A DNA stretch of 64,000 nt from an uncultured Oscillibacter sp. (lineage in GTDB: Bacteria; Bacillota; Clostridia; Oscillospirales; Oscillospiraceae). Both the position numbers and the translations under genes were made by a program. The notes beneath the pieces are model-generated. The model saw only the letters and a program-made list of their open reading frames with translations. It did no database searches and was not told the DNA's origin. Position 1 is the stretch's first letter; each line of letters begins with the position of its first letter. Where the stretch lies: the NCBI RefSeq assembly GCF_947654275.1, contig NZ_CANTJS010000008.1, forward strand, positions 1 through 64,000, read 5' to 3'. This document shows, one piece after another, positions 19,227 to 28,838 of the stretch.

Positions 19227-20387
19227 ATGTTTTCAACCATTGGATACATCATCTGTATCCCCTTTGCCTGGCTGGTCCGGCTGTTCTACAACCTGACCGG
19301 GTCCTATGGCATGGCGATTATCCTGTTTACGCTGGTGGTCAAGCTCATCATGCTCCCCTTCCAGATGAAGTCCAAGAAGAGCATGATGCGCATGACCCGT
19401 ATGAACGGAAAAATCCAGGAAATTCAGAAAAAATACGCCAACAACCAGATGAAAATGAACGAGGAAATGCAGAAGCTCTATGCCGAGGAGGGCGTCAACC
19501 CCATGTCCGGCTGCCTCTGGAGCTTCCTGCCCTTCCCGGTTCTGCTGGCTCTGTACTCCATCATCCGCCAGCCCATCACCCACTTCATGATGCTGAGTCA
19601 GGACGTGGTGCAGAAAATGGTGGACGCGGTTACGGCCACTGGCGCGGACATGAGCGCCATTGTCCAGATGAAGGACGGGGCCGCCGTGGTCAAGGACGGC
19701 ATCACCCAGCTGATGCCCTATGGTCAGATCAACCTGGTCAAGATCATCGGCTCCCAGATGCCCGAGACGGGCAATGCCGTGGAGGGCTGGATCAACGTCA
19801 ACTATGATTTCATCGGTCTGGACATGGCCGCCAATCCTTGGGAGTTCGTGAAGGGCTTTTCCTTCTCCTGGGTGTGCATCGGCATGATTCTGATTCCCAT
19901 TCTGGCCGGCGGCTCTCAGATCCTGTTCACCAAAATCACCGCCAAACAGCAGCCTCAGAACGACGCGGCGGCGGCCACCAACCGCATGCTGATGTTCATG
20001 CCTCTCTTCTCCGTCTATATCGCCTTCATGATGCCCGCCGCCCTGGGTATTTACTGGATTGCTCAGAGTGCCTTCTCCGCCGTTCAGGAGTTCTTTATGG
20101 GCAAGTTTTTCAACAAGAAGCTGGAGGAAGAGGAAAACGCCCGCTATGAGGCCCGGCAGGCCGAGCGGAAACGGAAAATGGAAGAGGCCAAGGTGCTTCA
20201 GGAGCAGCAGCGCCAGCAGACGGCCCAGAAACAGACCCTGAAGGAAAAGCAGAAGGCCGCCAGAGAGGCCAAGGCCGCCAAGGCGGCCAAAGCCGGCACA
20301 GCCACGACGGAAGCCGGCCGGGTAGGCGACCGTCCCTATGCCCGGGGACGGGCATACCGTCCGGACCGGTATGACGATGTGAAGTAA
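19227..20387 (+). CDS. yidC: membrane protein insertase YidC/Oxa1
   Basis: YGMAIILFTLVVKLIMLPFQMKSKKSM; GCLWSFLPFPVLLALYSIIRQP. Confidence 0.96.
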   Translation: MFSTIGYIICIPFAWLVRLFYNLTGSYGMAIILFTLVVKLIMLPFQMKSKKSMMRMTRMNGKIQEIQKKYANNQMKMNEEMQKLYAEEGVNPMSGCLWSFLPFPVLLALYSIIRQPITHFMMLSQDVVQKMVDAVTATGADMSAIVQMKDGAAVVKDGITQLMPYGQINLVKIIGSQMPETGNAVEGWINVNYDFIGLDMAANPWEFVKGFSFSWVCIGMILIPILAGGSQILFTKITAKQQPQNDAAAATNRMLMFMPLFSVYIAFMMPAALGIYWIAQSAFSAVQEFFMGKFFNKKLEEEENARYEARQAERKRKMEEAKVLQEQQRQQTAQKQTLKEKQKAAREAKAAKAAKAGTATTEAGRVGDRPYARGRAYRPDRYDDVK

Positions 20388-20403
20388 GAGGTGAAGAGCT
20401 GTT

Positions 20404-21345
20404 ATGCGAGAGTATATTGATGTCACCGGAAAAAATGAGGACGAGGCCATCTCCAAGGCCCTGAGCCAGCTGGGCCTGGACCGGGACGACGTATCCGTGG
20501 AGGTTCTGGAGCGGGCAAAATCCGGTTTTCTGGGTCTGGGCGCCTGCCCGGCCAAAATCCGGGTTTTCTACGGTCCCGAGGAGGAGCCTGTCGTGAAGGA
20601 GGAACTCCCTGTTCCGGCGGAGCGTCCTGAAACGGTCCGGAAAGCGGAGCGCAGAGAGAGAACGGAGCGGCCCATGAAAAAGACGGAACGCACGGAGAGA
20701 CCGGAAAAAGCGGAAAGGTCCGAGAAGGCCGAAAAGGTTGAAAAGGTCGAAAAACCTGAGAAGACCGAAAGGCTCGAGAGAAAGCCCCAGCGTCAGGAGC
20801 GTACGCAGCCCCAGACGCAGAAACCCCAGCGTCAAGAGCCGGAAGAGCCTCTTCCCGTCCAGAACCTGGGTGAGGAAGTGGACGATGAGAAGGCTCAGGC
20901 CATCAAGACCTTCCTCAGCGGTCTTCTGAACCAGATGGAGAGCCAGGCTGAGATCAAGGTCTACCTCCCTGAGAAGGGCCGCTACAAGGTGATTCTGGAG
21001 GGTCAGGGACTGGGGTCTCTGATCGGACGCCGGGGCGAGACGCTGGACGCCATTCAGCAGCTCACCAGCTACGCTGTGAACCGCACGGGGAACCGGGTTC
21101 GCGTACAGCTGGACGCCGAGGGCTACCGGGCCAAGCGGGAGCAGAGTCTTCAGCACCTGGCGCGGAAGGTGGCGGGGAAGGTTCTGCGCTATCGCCGCAG
21201 CATCTCCCTGGAGCCCATGAACGCCTATGAGCGCCATGTGATTCACACCGCCCTTCAGGACTATGAGGGCGTCACCACCTACTCCACCGGCGTGGACCCC
21301 AACCGGCACGTGGTCGTGGCCGTGGACCGGGGCGAACGGAAGTAA
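20404..21345 (+). CDS. jag: Jag/KhpB RNA-binding protein (Jag-N, KH, R3H)
   Basis: KSGFLGLG; GSLIGRRGETLDAIQQLTSYAVN; R3H-like RRSISLEPMNAYERHVIHTAL; K/E-rich linker. Confidence 0.94.
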   Translation: MREYIDVTGKNEDEAISKALSQLGLDRDDVSVEVLERAKSGFLGLGACPAKIRVFYGPEEEPVVKEELPVPAERPETVRKAERRERTERPMKKTERTERPEKAERSEKAEKVEKVEKPEKTERLERKPQRQERTQPQTQKPQRQEPEEPLPVQNLGEEVDDEKAQAIKTFLSGLLNQMESQAEIKVYLPEKGRYKVILEGQGLGSLIGRRGETLDAIQQLTSYAVNRTGNRVRVQLDAEGYRAKREQSLQHLARKVAGKVLRYRRSISLEPMNAYERHVIHTALQDYEGVTTYSTGVDPNRHVVVAVDRGERK

Positions 21346-21362
21346 ATACGGAAATTGCTGAA

Positions 21363-21397
21363 AAAATACCCGCCTCGTTTCAAGAGGCGGGTATTTT
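21363..21397 (+). terminator. intrinsic terminator after jag
   Basis: aaatacccgcctc gtttcaa gaggcgggtattt. Confidence 0.8.
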
Positions 21398-21421
21398 CTA
21401 TGGCTTCTTTTGGAAGAACCC

Positions 21422-22063
21422 TCAGCCGTGAGTCCCTTTGATGGCGTTGAAAAGCTGCTTTTGGAGGGCCTCCCGTTCCTCCGGGTTCCGGAGACAGAAC
21501 ACTCCGCTGCAATGGTCCCTGAACAGGCAGGTCTCGCAGATTATCTGGTCCACCTCCTGGCGAATTAGATCGTCGTCGCTGGGCAGAGCATAGGCGTCTA
21601 TTTTCCGAATGTCCTCCGGATTTCTCAGGGCGTAGTCAATCTGCTTTCCGCTGCCGGTTTTCAGGTACCGGTAGACTTCCGCGTAAAATTCAGCGCAGTC
21701 GCCGGTCCGGAAGGACTCAAAGCCGGACAGGTCCATCCAGACGTGGTCCTCTTTCCCCTTGAAGGTCAGTCCGTCGGGGTACATGCCGCTGACATAGATG
21801 CTCCTGAAGCAGACATGTTTTTTCGTTATCTTTTCAATCTTCCCTCTGAACTGAATGGGGGTATTGAGATAGCAGGATTCAAAGCTGGAGCGGTAGGTAC
21901 CAAGGGAGCGGATCTGTATGTCCAGATATTCGTCATAGCTCAGATGCTCCGCCCCGGCAACCTCTTTCAGGGATTCAGGGCTGAAAAAGAGAACGCCCCC
22001 TTCCACAAGAATGCAGGCATTTTCACCGTAGCAGGTTTTAATCAGGTCCTCAAAGTCTTTCAT
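21422..22063 (-). CDS. hypothetical protein with C-terminal cysteine cluster
   Basis: ORF with CETCLFRDHCSGVFCLRNPEERE; start trimmed to MKDFED. Confidence 0.6.
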   Translation of the reverse strand: MKDFEDLIKTCYGENACILVEGGVLFFSPESLKEVAGAEHLSYDEYLDIQIRSLGTYRSSFESCYLNTPIQFRGKIEKITKKHVCFRSIYVSGMYPDGLTFKGKEDHVWMDLSGFESFRTGDCAEFYAEVYRYLKTGSGKQIDYALRNPEDIRKIDAYALPSDDDLIRQEVDQIICETCLFRDHCSGVFCLRNPEEREALQKQLFNAIKGTHG

Positions 22064-22241
22064 ATACCTCAGCCTCCGTTTCATAAGTGCCGCCCTGCGG
22101 CGGCCTGACATATGAATTCAGGACCGGCTGATTTGGGACCTGCATAAATTCTATCATAAATCAATAAGAGATTCAAGACGCGGGGAATTTTGTCCCTTTT
22201 AAAATAAGTGTTGCTGGAATATGACTTAGACAGTTTCTACA

Positions 22242-22406
22242 GAGGTTGATACGTCATTTAAACATACAGTAGAAAACGGCGCCACACCGGTATTAGTACC
22301 CACAACGGAACCATGGGGACAGCGAACCTGTTACATTGCTGATCCGGAAGGCAATTTGATTGAGATAGGTTCGTGGAATAAGCCATATGAAGAGAAGGAT
22401 TCATAA
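22242..22406 (+). pseudogene. C-terminal remnant of VOC/glyoxalase-family protein
   Basis: EVDTSFKHTVENGATPVLVPTTEPWGQRTCYIADPEGNLIEIGSWNKPYEEKDS*, no start and an upstream in-frame stop. Confidence 0.75.
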
Positions 22407-23176
22407 ATTCCGGTTTATCGGACCGTCATCCACCAACAGGGATTGCTCACTTTGGATATTTTGACGTGCGGTTTGACGAAGCGGCTTTCGGCAACACCAA
22501 TCTGAAAAGGGAGGGAATTTTACGTAGACGTGTCCGCTCATGCGTTTTATAACAGAATCATGATGTAGGGGCCGCCGCCCTCGGCGGCCCTCCCGTTCTC
22601 CCAATTGTGCCGGACTTCCGGCAGATAGACCGGAGAGTCCGTGCAAAAAAAATCCGCAGGCGGAGTCTACCCAGGCGGCCGTCCGTCTTGCAGTTCTGTT
22701 CAATATAATGAAACCGCCGGTTGGCAATCGGGTTTCCCCTTCCGGCGGAAAAATGGTGGAAACTCTGTGATTCATGGTCCGTTTCCGGAGAAATGATGCG
22801 GCAGCAGTCCATGAGGCACGGCGTTTTCAACATGCGCACCGTCTAAAGGTAAAAAGGCAGAAAGGAGAAAAGCAAAACACAACCCCCCACCCGCTCCAGC
22901 GGCGAATGGGGGGCTTCAAACATTGATCGGACTATCCATTGGCTGATACCTTTTGCCTCTCTTCAGGATTCCGTTCGCGGGGGATAGAAGGGGGTAACTG
23001 TGATCCTGGAATTCTGCCAATCCATAAAACAGTTTTGGGAGGGCACCTGCCCCACCCGGCTCAGGATATGAGCGGAGTTTCGTCTTTGGGAATGTCCTGA
23101 TATCACAAAATGCTCTTGGATATGCGAACGGTGCGCAGAGTTGTGGAAACCTCTGAGCTTGCTAGCCCATTGGACT

Positions 23177-23224
23177 CACCCCTTTCTGTAGTTACAATAT
23201 ACAATAGAAGTTCGGTTTTGTCAA
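23177..23224 (-). promoter_or_regulatory. strong orphan promoter plus Shine-Dalgarno with no intact gene
   Basis: minus strand TTGACA -17 bp- TATATT, then AAAGGGGTGAG. Confidence 0.65.
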
Positions 23225-23441
23225 GGGTATTTATGCAATTTTATGTTTTCCACAAATGTCATTCGATTACGTCCGGCAAAACGCACAAGAAACCGCTGGT
23301 TCCGCTCTTGCGGAGGGTTTCAAAGAGTGATATAGTAAGTTCAGCTGAAAAGCGGCTGCGACGCTGTTTTTCGGCCTCGCGGGCCCGCCGAGGCGTGATG
23401 TGCGGGCAGGTTTATGATTCTGACAAAGGAGGACCCAGACC

Positions 23442-24722
23442 ATGAAGAGAATGCTGCTGATTCTGCTGGCTCTGTGCTGCCTGCCCCTTTCGGCCCTGGC
23501 GGCGGAGAGCGGCGGATTTTCCGATGTGCCGGCGGACCACTGGGCCGCGGAGGAGATTGCCCGGGCGGCGGACGCCGGGGTGATTACCGGGTATGCCGAT
23601 GGAACCTATCGGCCCCAGGCGGATGTGACTGCCGCCCATTTCTGCGCCTTTTTGGCCCGCTCCTTCCTGAGCGACGCCTATTGGGCGCCGGTGGAGGTGG
23701 AAAAACGGGCCTTTGATTACCCGGAGCAGCCGGAGACCGCGGCGGAGCGCCGGGTCTGGGCTCTGAACGCCTGCCTGCCGGTTCTGGAGGGCACGGAGGT
23801 GCTGGCCGCCTGGGAGGCCGCCGGACAGCAGTGGGGCGATTTTGCGGACCGGCCCCTCAGCCGGTATGATATGGCTCAGATTGTGTACAATGTTCTCCGG
23901 GAAAAGGACGCGGTTCCCAGCGCGGGTTCCTTTGACACGGACCAGGTTTCCGACTGGGCAGATATCCCCAGAGCCTATCGCGCCGCCGTCTCCGCCTGTT
24001 GGGGGCTGGGAATCTTGAAGGGATGGAGCGACGGGAACTTCGGCGGGGAAAACACCCTGAACCGGGCTCAGGCCGCCGTGATCTGGGCCCGGACGGCGGA
24101 CTATTTGGACGCGCTCCGGAAAGAGACGCAGGAAGAGGCAGAAAACGAAGGTAAGGAACCTTTCCAGGAGGATGCCTCTTCCGCCTCGGCGGAAGAGCAG
24201 CAAAAAGAGCAAAAAGTGCCGGAATTTGGTTTTCAGGAGGGGGAGACGGTGCAGCAGATGATGGACCGGATCAACGCCGGGACTCCCCGCTGTCAGGAGG
24301 GCTGTCTCCCCAACGGAGCGCCCCGGACGGAGGAAAACGTGCAGGCGCTGCTGGAAAAGGTGAAAGAGGGCTGCCCCGACGGGACGGTCTGGAATTCCAA
24401 TCTGAAGTTTAACTATATGTCTCCCTCCATGGGCGGGGGAAAAGGCGTCCTTGCCTTCGGCATGGCGGTCAGCGACTATGTATTCGGTGAGGAGACCCCC
24501 CTCACCCAGCACCGGGAGTTCCGGACTCTGGCGGCAGGCGACGTGGTTTATATCAAAAACAGCACCGTGGAACGGGTGCTTGTGATAACTGCCGTTGATC
24601 GGGAGAAGGAGCGCTACAAGGCCTGTGAGCTGGTGGAGGGCCAGACTGTCTACTGGTCCGGCTGGGGTCCCATGTGGGAATTCATAGATAATTCAACCAC
24701 GATTGTGTACAGCCGGGGATAA
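23442..24722 (+). CDS. SLH-domain secreted/surface protein
   Basis: signal peptide; FSDVPADHWAAEEIARAADAGVITGYADGTYRPQADVTAAHF. Confidence 0.88.
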   Translation: MKRMLLILLALCCLPLSALAAESGGFSDVPADHWAAEEIARAADAGVITGYADGTYRPQADVTAAHFCAFLARSFLSDAYWAPVEVEKRAFDYPEQPETAAERRVWALNACLPVLEGTEVLAAWEAAGQQWGDFADRPLSRYDMAQIVYNVLREKDAVPSAGSFDTDQVSDWADIPRAYRAAVSACWGLGILKGWSDGNFGGENTLNRAQAAVIWARTADYLDALRKETQEEAENEGKEPFQEDASSASAEEQQKEQKVPEFGFQEGETVQQMMDRINAGTPRCQEGCLPNGAPRTEENVQALLEKVKEGCPDGTVWNSNLKFNYMSPSMGGGKGVLAFGMAVSDYVFGEETPLTQHREFRTLAAGDVVYIKNSTVERVLVITAVDREKERYKACELVEGQTVYWSGWGPMWEFIDNSTTIVYSRG

Positions 24723-24758
24723 GATGCGGCGGCCATTTTGAAAAGCGAGGGGTGAGCT

Positions 24759-26504
24759 ATGGCGACGATTGGAATTGATCTGGGCACCACCAACAGCCTG
24801 GCCGCCGTCTGGCGGAACGGCACAAGCGAGCTGATTCCCAACGCCGGAGGGGACTACCTGACGCCCAGCGTGGTCAGCGTGGATGAGGACGGAACCGTTC
24901 TGGTGGGCCAGGCGGCAAAGGACCGCCTGATCTCCCACCCGGACCGGACCGCCGCCCGCTTCAAACGGCACATGGGCACGGATAAGCGCTATACGCTGGG
25001 AGACCGGAGCTTTTCACCGGAAGAGCTGTCCGCTCTGGTGCTGCGCCGTCTGAAGGAGGACGCGGAAGCCTGGCTGGGGGAGCCGGTGGAGGAGGCGGTG
25101 GTCAGCGTCCCCGCTTACTTTGCCGAGGCCCAGCGCTCCGCCACGAAGCGGGCGGCGGCTCTGGCGGGGCTGAAGGCGGAGCGGCTGGTCAACGAGCCTT
25201 CCGCCGCCGCTGTGGCGGGCCACATCGGTGAGGAGGACGCCCTCTGCCTGGTCTTCGACTTCGGCGGCGGCACTTTGGACGTGTCCCTGGTGGAGCGCTT
25301 TGAAAATGTGGTCAGCGTCACGGCGGTCAGCGGGGACAACCAGCTGGGAGGTCAGGACTTCGATCTGGCCATAGCCCGGGGCTTCTGCCAGGACTGCGGC
25401 CTGGACTATGAGATCCTGAGCCGCCGGCAGCAGGAAATGATTCTGCGGCAGGCGGAGACCTGCAAAATGGCCCTGACCCGTCAGGAGCTGGTCATCATGG
25501 CGGTGGACGACGGCGAGATTTCCGCCTCCCTGACCCTCAGCAACGAGTGGCTGATTCGCAAAAGCGGACTCCTCTTCCGGCGGATGACCGCCCCCATTCA
25601 GCGGGTGTTTCTGGATGCGGGCATCACGCCCCGGGAGCTGGACGACCTGGTGATGGTAGGGGGCTCCAGCCGTATGCCGGCGGTGCGGCGCTATATTGCC
25701 CGGTTTCTCCACAGGGAACCGGCGGAGGACAGCCGTCCTGATACCGCCGTGGCCCTGGGGACGGGTATCTGCGCCGCCATGAAGGTCCGGGCGCTTCAGG
25801 AACTGGTGCTGACCGATGTGTGTCCCTTTACACTGGGCGTGGCCCGGTATAACGAGAGCGACCCCCAGCAGCATCTGATGTCTCCTATCATCGAGCGGAA
25901 CAGCGTCCTGCCCACCAGCAAGGTGGGGGTCTATACCACCGTCCGGGACGGACAGGAACGGGTGGAGGTTCAGGTCTATCAGGGGGAAAACCGCTATTGC
26001 AGCGACAATACCCTGCTGGGACAGCTGACGCTGCGGGTGCCCCCCGCCCCCCGAGGGACACAGGGGGTCCGCATCCGCTTCACCTATGACATCAACGGTC
26101 TTCTGGAGGTGGAAGCCATGAACGACGCCGGTGGGCTGGAACGGCTTGTGCTTCAGGGCCAGGGCATGACCGAGGCCGAGACCGCCCGGAGACTGAAGGA
26201 GCTGGCCGCTCTGAAGCTCCACCCCAGAGAACAGGAGATTCCCTGCCGCCTGATTGCCCGGGGCAAGCGGCTGTATGCCGTCACCGTGGGAGAGCTGCGG
26301 GAGCAGGTGGGGGAGCTGCTGGACTGGTATCAGCAGCAGCTGAACAGCCAGGAGCCCTTGAAAATCGCCAAGGCCACCCGGCGGGCGGAGCACTTTTTCG
26401 ACCAGGCAGAGGCTTATCTGGGAGACGCCGCCCTCCAGCTGCCGGAGGACTTTGAAGAGGCGTATGAGGAGGACACGGAGGACGGCGGGGAGGATGAGGA
26501 ATGA
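24759..26504 (+). CDS. hscC: Hsp70-family chaperone (HscC-like)
   Basis: GIDLGTTNSLAAVW; VVSVPAYF; NEPSAAAVAGH; DFGGGTLDVS; VGGSSRMP. Confidence 0.88.
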   Translation: MATIGIDLGTTNSLAAVWRNGTSELIPNAGGDYLTPSVVSVDEDGTVLVGQAAKDRLISHPDRTAARFKRHMGTDKRYTLGDRSFSPEELSALVLRRLKEDAEAWLGEPVEEAVVSVPAYFAEAQRSATKRAAALAGLKAERLVNEPSAAAVAGHIGEEDALCLVFDFGGGTLDVSLVERFENVVSVTAVSGDNQLGGQDFDLAIARGFCQDCGLDYEILSRRQQEMILRQAETCKMALTRQELVIMAVDDGEISASLTLSNEWLIRKSGLLFRRMTAPIQRVFLDAGITPRELDDLVMVGGSSRMPAVRRYIARFLHREPAEDSRPDTAVALGTGICAAMKVRALQELVLTDVCPFTLGVARYNESDPQQHLMSPIIERNSVLPTSKVGVYTTVRDGQERVEVQVYQGENRYCSDNTLLGQLTLRVPPAPRGTQGVRIRFTYDINGLLEVEAMNDAGGLERLVLQGQGMTEAETARRLKELAALKLHPREQEIPCRLIARGKRLYAVTVGELREQVGELLDWYQQQLNSQEPLKIAKATRRAEHFFDQAEAYLGDAALQLPEDFEEAYEEDTEDGGEDEE

Positions 26505-28474
26505 GCTGGCCCTGGAGTGAGCTGGGACTGCCCGGCCCGGCGGATTTGCGGTCCATCCGTCAGGCTTACGCCCAGCGCCTGAAAACCACCCGCCCGGAGG
26601 ATGACCCGGCGGGCTTCCAGCGGCTCCATGAGGCCTATCAGCAGGCGTGCCGCATGGTTCGTCAAAAGCAGCGGGGTCAGGAAGAATCCGAGGGGGACCG
26701 CCGTCCGGCTGAGCCCGGCGGAAAAGAGGTACGGCCGGAGATCCGGGAAATCCTATGGCCCCCGAGGGAACAGAGCGCCCCTGAACCCGGCGCGGAGGAG
26801 CCGGAAGAATCGGAGAAACCGGTAGAACCGAAAAATCCGGAGCAGTCAGAGAGATTGGAAAACCAGGAGGAACCGAAAAAATCGGAGAGACCGGAAAAAA
26901 GGGATGCGCCAGAAAAAGCAGATGCGCAAGAAAAAGCAGATGCGCAGAAACAAGAAAGTGCGCAAAAACAAGCGGATGCGCAAAAACAAGCGGATGCGCA
27001 AAAACAAGCGGATGCGCAAAAAAATCCGGAGGAGATGGAGCATCCTCAGTGGGACTATGAGCGGCTTTTTGCCGAGGGAGAGGCGGAGGAGCAGGAGATT
27101 CGCCGCCGGAGAATCCAGGAGCTCCGGGAGAAAAACCGGGCCCGGGTCGCCGCCCGGGAGCAGGAGCAGCGCCGTCGGGCGGCGGATGAGGAGGAGAGCT
27201 GGGCTGCCGTCATGGCTGCTGCCCATGCCCTGGAGCTGCTGATGTCTACCAACGCCTCCCTTCCGGAGTGGCGGCGCTTTCTGGAGAGCTCCGTGTTCTG
27301 GAATGTCCGGTCCAACCTGGATTTCGTCTTTGCCCTGGAGGATTTTCTGGAGCAGAACCCGGACCTGCCCCAGGCGGTCCGGCAGGCCGTCTTTGCCGCC
27401 TATGAGCTTGAGAAGGGAGTGAGGCCGGAGTACTACCGGCTGAACCGCCTGCTGAATGTCAGCCGCCGGGAAAAGCAGGCAATCCGCCGCAGAACCAGCC
27501 TGTGGCGGCGGCAGTGGCAGAGCTTCCCCTGGCGGCGGCGCTTTGCCACGGTGTTCGGCGTCGTCTTTTTGGGACTGATGGGGCTGATTGCCTTCTGGGA
27601 CCTGACCGGGGGAATCAGAGCGTCGCTGGGCAGTCTGCTTGCCCCGGAATCCGCCTGGGAGGAACACGCCCTGGAATGGCTGGAGGAGGATTTTGGGGAA
27701 TCCTTCCTCCGGGATGGGGAGTTGTTCGCCCCGGTGTCAGACCCCGAGCGGCTTTTCCACGCCGCTCCATATGGGGAGCGGGAGGAGGGCCGCCCCGGCT
27801 ACGAGACCAACTATCCCCATGTTCTGGTCAGGAAGGCCCTGGAGGACTTTGCCGGGGAACGGGAGCTGCCCCTGAGTCTCAGGGCCTACAGCGGAAAGCC
27901 CGGGGACGCGCCGGGCTCCTATCTTCTGGGCCTGCCCCTGACCGGGGCGGAGGAGGACATCGCCGCCCTTGGGGAACTGGTGGAGGAGCTGGAGGAACAG
28001 GCCTGGTATCAGGTGCCGGAGCGGTCGGGTCCTGCCGCCTCGGCCCCGGTGGAATACCAGCTGTTCCTGTGTCATGAGGAGCTGGCCTTTTACGATGCCC
28101 GGTCGTCGGACGGCTTTGACGCGGAGGAAGCCCTGGCCCTCTACGCCCAGGCGGGACCGGCCTATTGCAGCTATATTCTGGAGCACAGCGGTCTGGCGGA
28201 CCGGCATATGGGTGAAACGCCGTATATGTTTCTGGACCAGGGCCGGGCGGAGATCGACGGCGGGGAATTCTTCTGGGTCTCCGCCGCAGATCAGCAGCTG
28301 GGCCTGTCTCAGGTCCACTATTTCCTTTCCACCTCCGGGACCACCTTGTTCTGCCTGCCTCAGGAGCGGCTGGAGGGCGTGACGGCGGCGGAGTTCTACG
28401 AGGGAGCTTCCACGCAGATTCAGCTGGAGGGAGCCGGCAGCGTGCTGGTGTGGGACCTGATGGAAGCAGAATGA
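26501..28474 (+). CDS. J-domain-like membrane protein, HPD replaced by RPED
   Basis: IRQAYAQRLKTTRPEDDPAGFQRLHEAYQQA; ATGA overlap with hscC; one TM segment. Confidence 0.75.
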   Translation: MSWPWSELGLPGPADLRSIRQAYAQRLKTTRPEDDPAGFQRLHEAYQQACRMVRQKQRGQEESEGDRRPAEPGGKEVRPEIREILWPPREQSAPEPGAEEPEESEKPVEPKNPEQSERLENQEEPKKSERPEKRDAPEKADAQEKADAQKQESAQKQADAQKQADAQKQADAQKNPEEMEHPQWDYERLFAEGEAEEQEIRRRRIQELREKNRARVAAREQEQRRRAADEEESWAAVMAAAHALELLMSTNASLPEWRRFLESSVFWNVRSNLDFVFALEDFLEQNPDLPQAVRQAVFAAYELEKGVRPEYYRLNRLLNVSRREKQAIRRRTSLWRRQWQSFPWRRRFATVFGVVFLGLMGLIAFWDLTGGIRASLGSLLAPESAWEEHALEWLEEDFGESFLRDGELFAPVSDPERLFHAAPYGEREEGRPGYETNYPHVLVRKALEDFAGERELPLSLRAYSGKPGDAPGSYLLGLPLTGAEEDIAALGELVEELEEQAWYQVPERSGPAASAPVEYQLFLCHEELAFYDARSSDGFDAEEALALYAQAGPAYCSYILEHSGLADRHMGETPYMFLDQGRAEIDGGEFFWVSAADQQLGLSQVHYFLSTSGTTLFCLPQERLEGVTAAEFYEGASTQIQLEGAGSVLVWDLMEAE

Positions 28475-28483
28475 AGTAAAAAT

Positions 28484-28526
28484 GCCCGAAGGACCGGGAA
28501 ATTCTCCCGCCTTCGGGTCTTTTTTA
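28484..28526 (+). terminator. intrinsic terminator
   Basis: gcccgaagg..ccttcgggtctttttt. Confidence 0.8.
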
Positions 28527-28838
28527 CGCTCAGTCGGGGAGAATTCCGGCAAAATAGACAAAGGAGAACGGGAAAAAATGGATGCCTGAGCAGAGATTTT
28601 TACTAGAAATTCCACCAAAATGTGATATAATAGCCGCGAAGTGATGTGGAAGGCCTGATTTCAGCACCTTTGGTCCCCCGGCGGCGCCGGGAGCCGGGAA
28701 TGCCGCCGTATAACGGAACAGACGCCCCGGGGTTATGGAATCACTGCCTCCATATTCCACAGCCGCCGTGAGAAGGTCCGCATCCCCTTGCGCCGCTCTG
28801 CCGGCGGAGCCGGGGCCCGTTCAAAAAGGGAGGACAAG

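Noticed and set aside
26913-27030. CRISPR-like regular repeats
   Set aside because: In-frame 18-bp coding repeats with no unique spacers; no cas genes in the window
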